Program-made: the position numbers and the translations under genes
Part shown: piece after piece, positions 63,456 through 64,000 of the stretch
How positions within the stretch are numbered: the stretch's first letter is position 1
How the letters are laid out: each line of letters opens with the position of its first letter
Notes under the pieces: generated by a model
Seen by the model: only the letters and a program-made list of their open reading frames with translations
Told to the model about the DNA's origin: nothing
The model's database searches: none
DNA from: Bacteroidales bacterium 6E
GTDB lineage: Bacteria; Bacteroidota; Bacteroidia; Bacteroidales; Prolixibacteraceae
Direction of reading: 5' to 3'
Assembly: GCA_001270045.2 (NCBI GenBank)
Contig: DF970686.1
Location: forward strand, 503,048 to 567,047
DNA length: 64,000 bases

Positions 63456-64000
63456 GATTGCATTGATATTAATCGGTTAAATGCCTGAAGCGCTTTTCCG
63501 CTTTCCAGGGATTCCCGGGAAAGCGCAAGGCATTCTTCCCAGCTTTTCCCGGTATGGATACACCGGATGGCTGCCGCCGAATTTGCCAACACCACATTTT
63601 TCTGGTGAAGCGTTGACTTATTTTTCAGGATATTCATGAAAATGGTGGCAGCTTCATCTGTGGTTTCACCACCATATAAATCTATCTGGTCCACCTTCTC
63701 AAATCCAAATGTGCCGGCATTCACCATCTCTTCCCGGTCAAAAGTAACCACTTTCACCTCACCTGTCAATGAAATTTCATCATATCCATCGAGCCCGTGC
63801 AAAATCATGTATTGTTGGTTTGATTGCCTGTACACCTGGTCATACAGTGACTGCACCCCGGTTGAGTAAACCCCGACTAGCTGATATTTTGGAAATGCCG
63901 GATTGATCATGGGACCCAGCATGTTGAAGAAAGTTTTGGTCCGAAGTGCTTTCCTTACCGGCGCAACATATTTCATGGCCGGATGAAAAAGCGGGGCATG
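63452..64000 (-). CDS. trpD: Anthranilate phosphoribosyltransferase, C-terminal part only
   Basis: The frame is open to the right edge, and the residues before Met 63976 (HAPLFHPA) fit the TrpD motif that precedes KYVAPVRKALRTKTFFNMLGP. The remaining 182 residues are therefore the C-terminal half of TrpD, with the N-terminal part outside the window. It transfers anthranilate to PRPP. trpD, trpC and trpF are in pathway order and tightly packed. Confidence 0.93.
   Translation of the reverse strand, partial: HAPLFHPAMKYVAPVRKALRTKTFFNMLGPMINPAFPKYQLVGVYSTGVQSLYDQVYRQSNQQYMILHGLDGYDEISLTGEVKVVTFDREEMVNAGTFGFEKVDQIDLYGGETTDEAATIFMNILKNKSTLHQKNVVLANSAAAIRCIHTGKSWEECLALSRESLESGKALQAFNRLISMQS

Overview
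The window is from a Bacteroidota chromosome, most likely a free-living or environmental member of the Bacteroidales/Marinilabiliales side of the phylum (rank inferred, not proven). The evidence is three large secreted proteins ending in type IX secretion (T9SS) type A sorting domains, a FecI/FecR-type sigma/anti-sigma pair with STN domains, several promoters of the Bacteroidota type (TTG, about 19 bases, TAnnTTTG), weak Shine-Dalgarno sites, and phylum-typical genes such as a DUF4271 protein beside hemD.

Layout. 1-2.0 kb: 3' part of a T9SS-exported repeat protein. 2.2-3.8 kb: acyl-CoA dehydrogenase. 4.2 kb: initiator tRNA on the minus strand. 4.5-7.9 kb: an MMPL/RND lipid-exporter-like protein followed by a polyprenyl diphosphate synthase. 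7.8-23.6 kb: a 16-kb minus-strand operon that mixes RND and ABC transport. In transcription order it encodes an ABC ATPase, an ABC-2 permease fused to an M1-peptidase-like and a golvesin-like domain, a TolC-type outer-membrane protein, a membrane-fusion lipoprotein, an RND permease, an RND permease fused through six extra membrane helices to a second ABC ATPase, and a stand-alone ABC-2 permease. 23.7-29.4 kb: a small secreted protein, ComB-like phosphatase, PatB-like C-S lyase, a family 9 glycosyltransferase, and atpC/atpD.

29.7-38.6 kb: two paralogous giant T9SS proteins that share their N-terminal domain and C-terminal module but carry different internal repeats (2 x 79 aa in one, 6 x 95 aa in the other). 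Their leaders are conserved over roughly 200 bp, and a LuxR-type response regulator lies just upstream. 38.9-40.2 kb: a secreted esterase and tRNA-Leu. 40.4-47.8 kb: a tight five-gene operon encoding an ECF sigma factor, FecR anti-sigma, STN-aspartyl protease-PDZ protein, STN-carboxypeptidase-regulatory-like protein, and an MG2 protein with a TonB-plug-like segment. No TonB barrel gene is present.

48-64 kb: mostly housekeeping. It includes nadA, a C-terminal processing protease, dCMP deaminase, a SPOR lipoprotein, cysQ, a PHP phosphoesterase, rnpA, hemD, DUF4271, a 54-aa orphan HigA-N-like gene overlapping polA, polA, queD, speA, tRNA-Arg and the trpD-trpC-trpF segment, which runs off the right end.

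The two most unusual systems are the hybrid RND/ABC export operon (7848-23644) and the sigma/anti-sigma operon built around an STN-coupled aspartyl protease (40434-47819). All function calls rest on reading motifs by eye; no database search was run.
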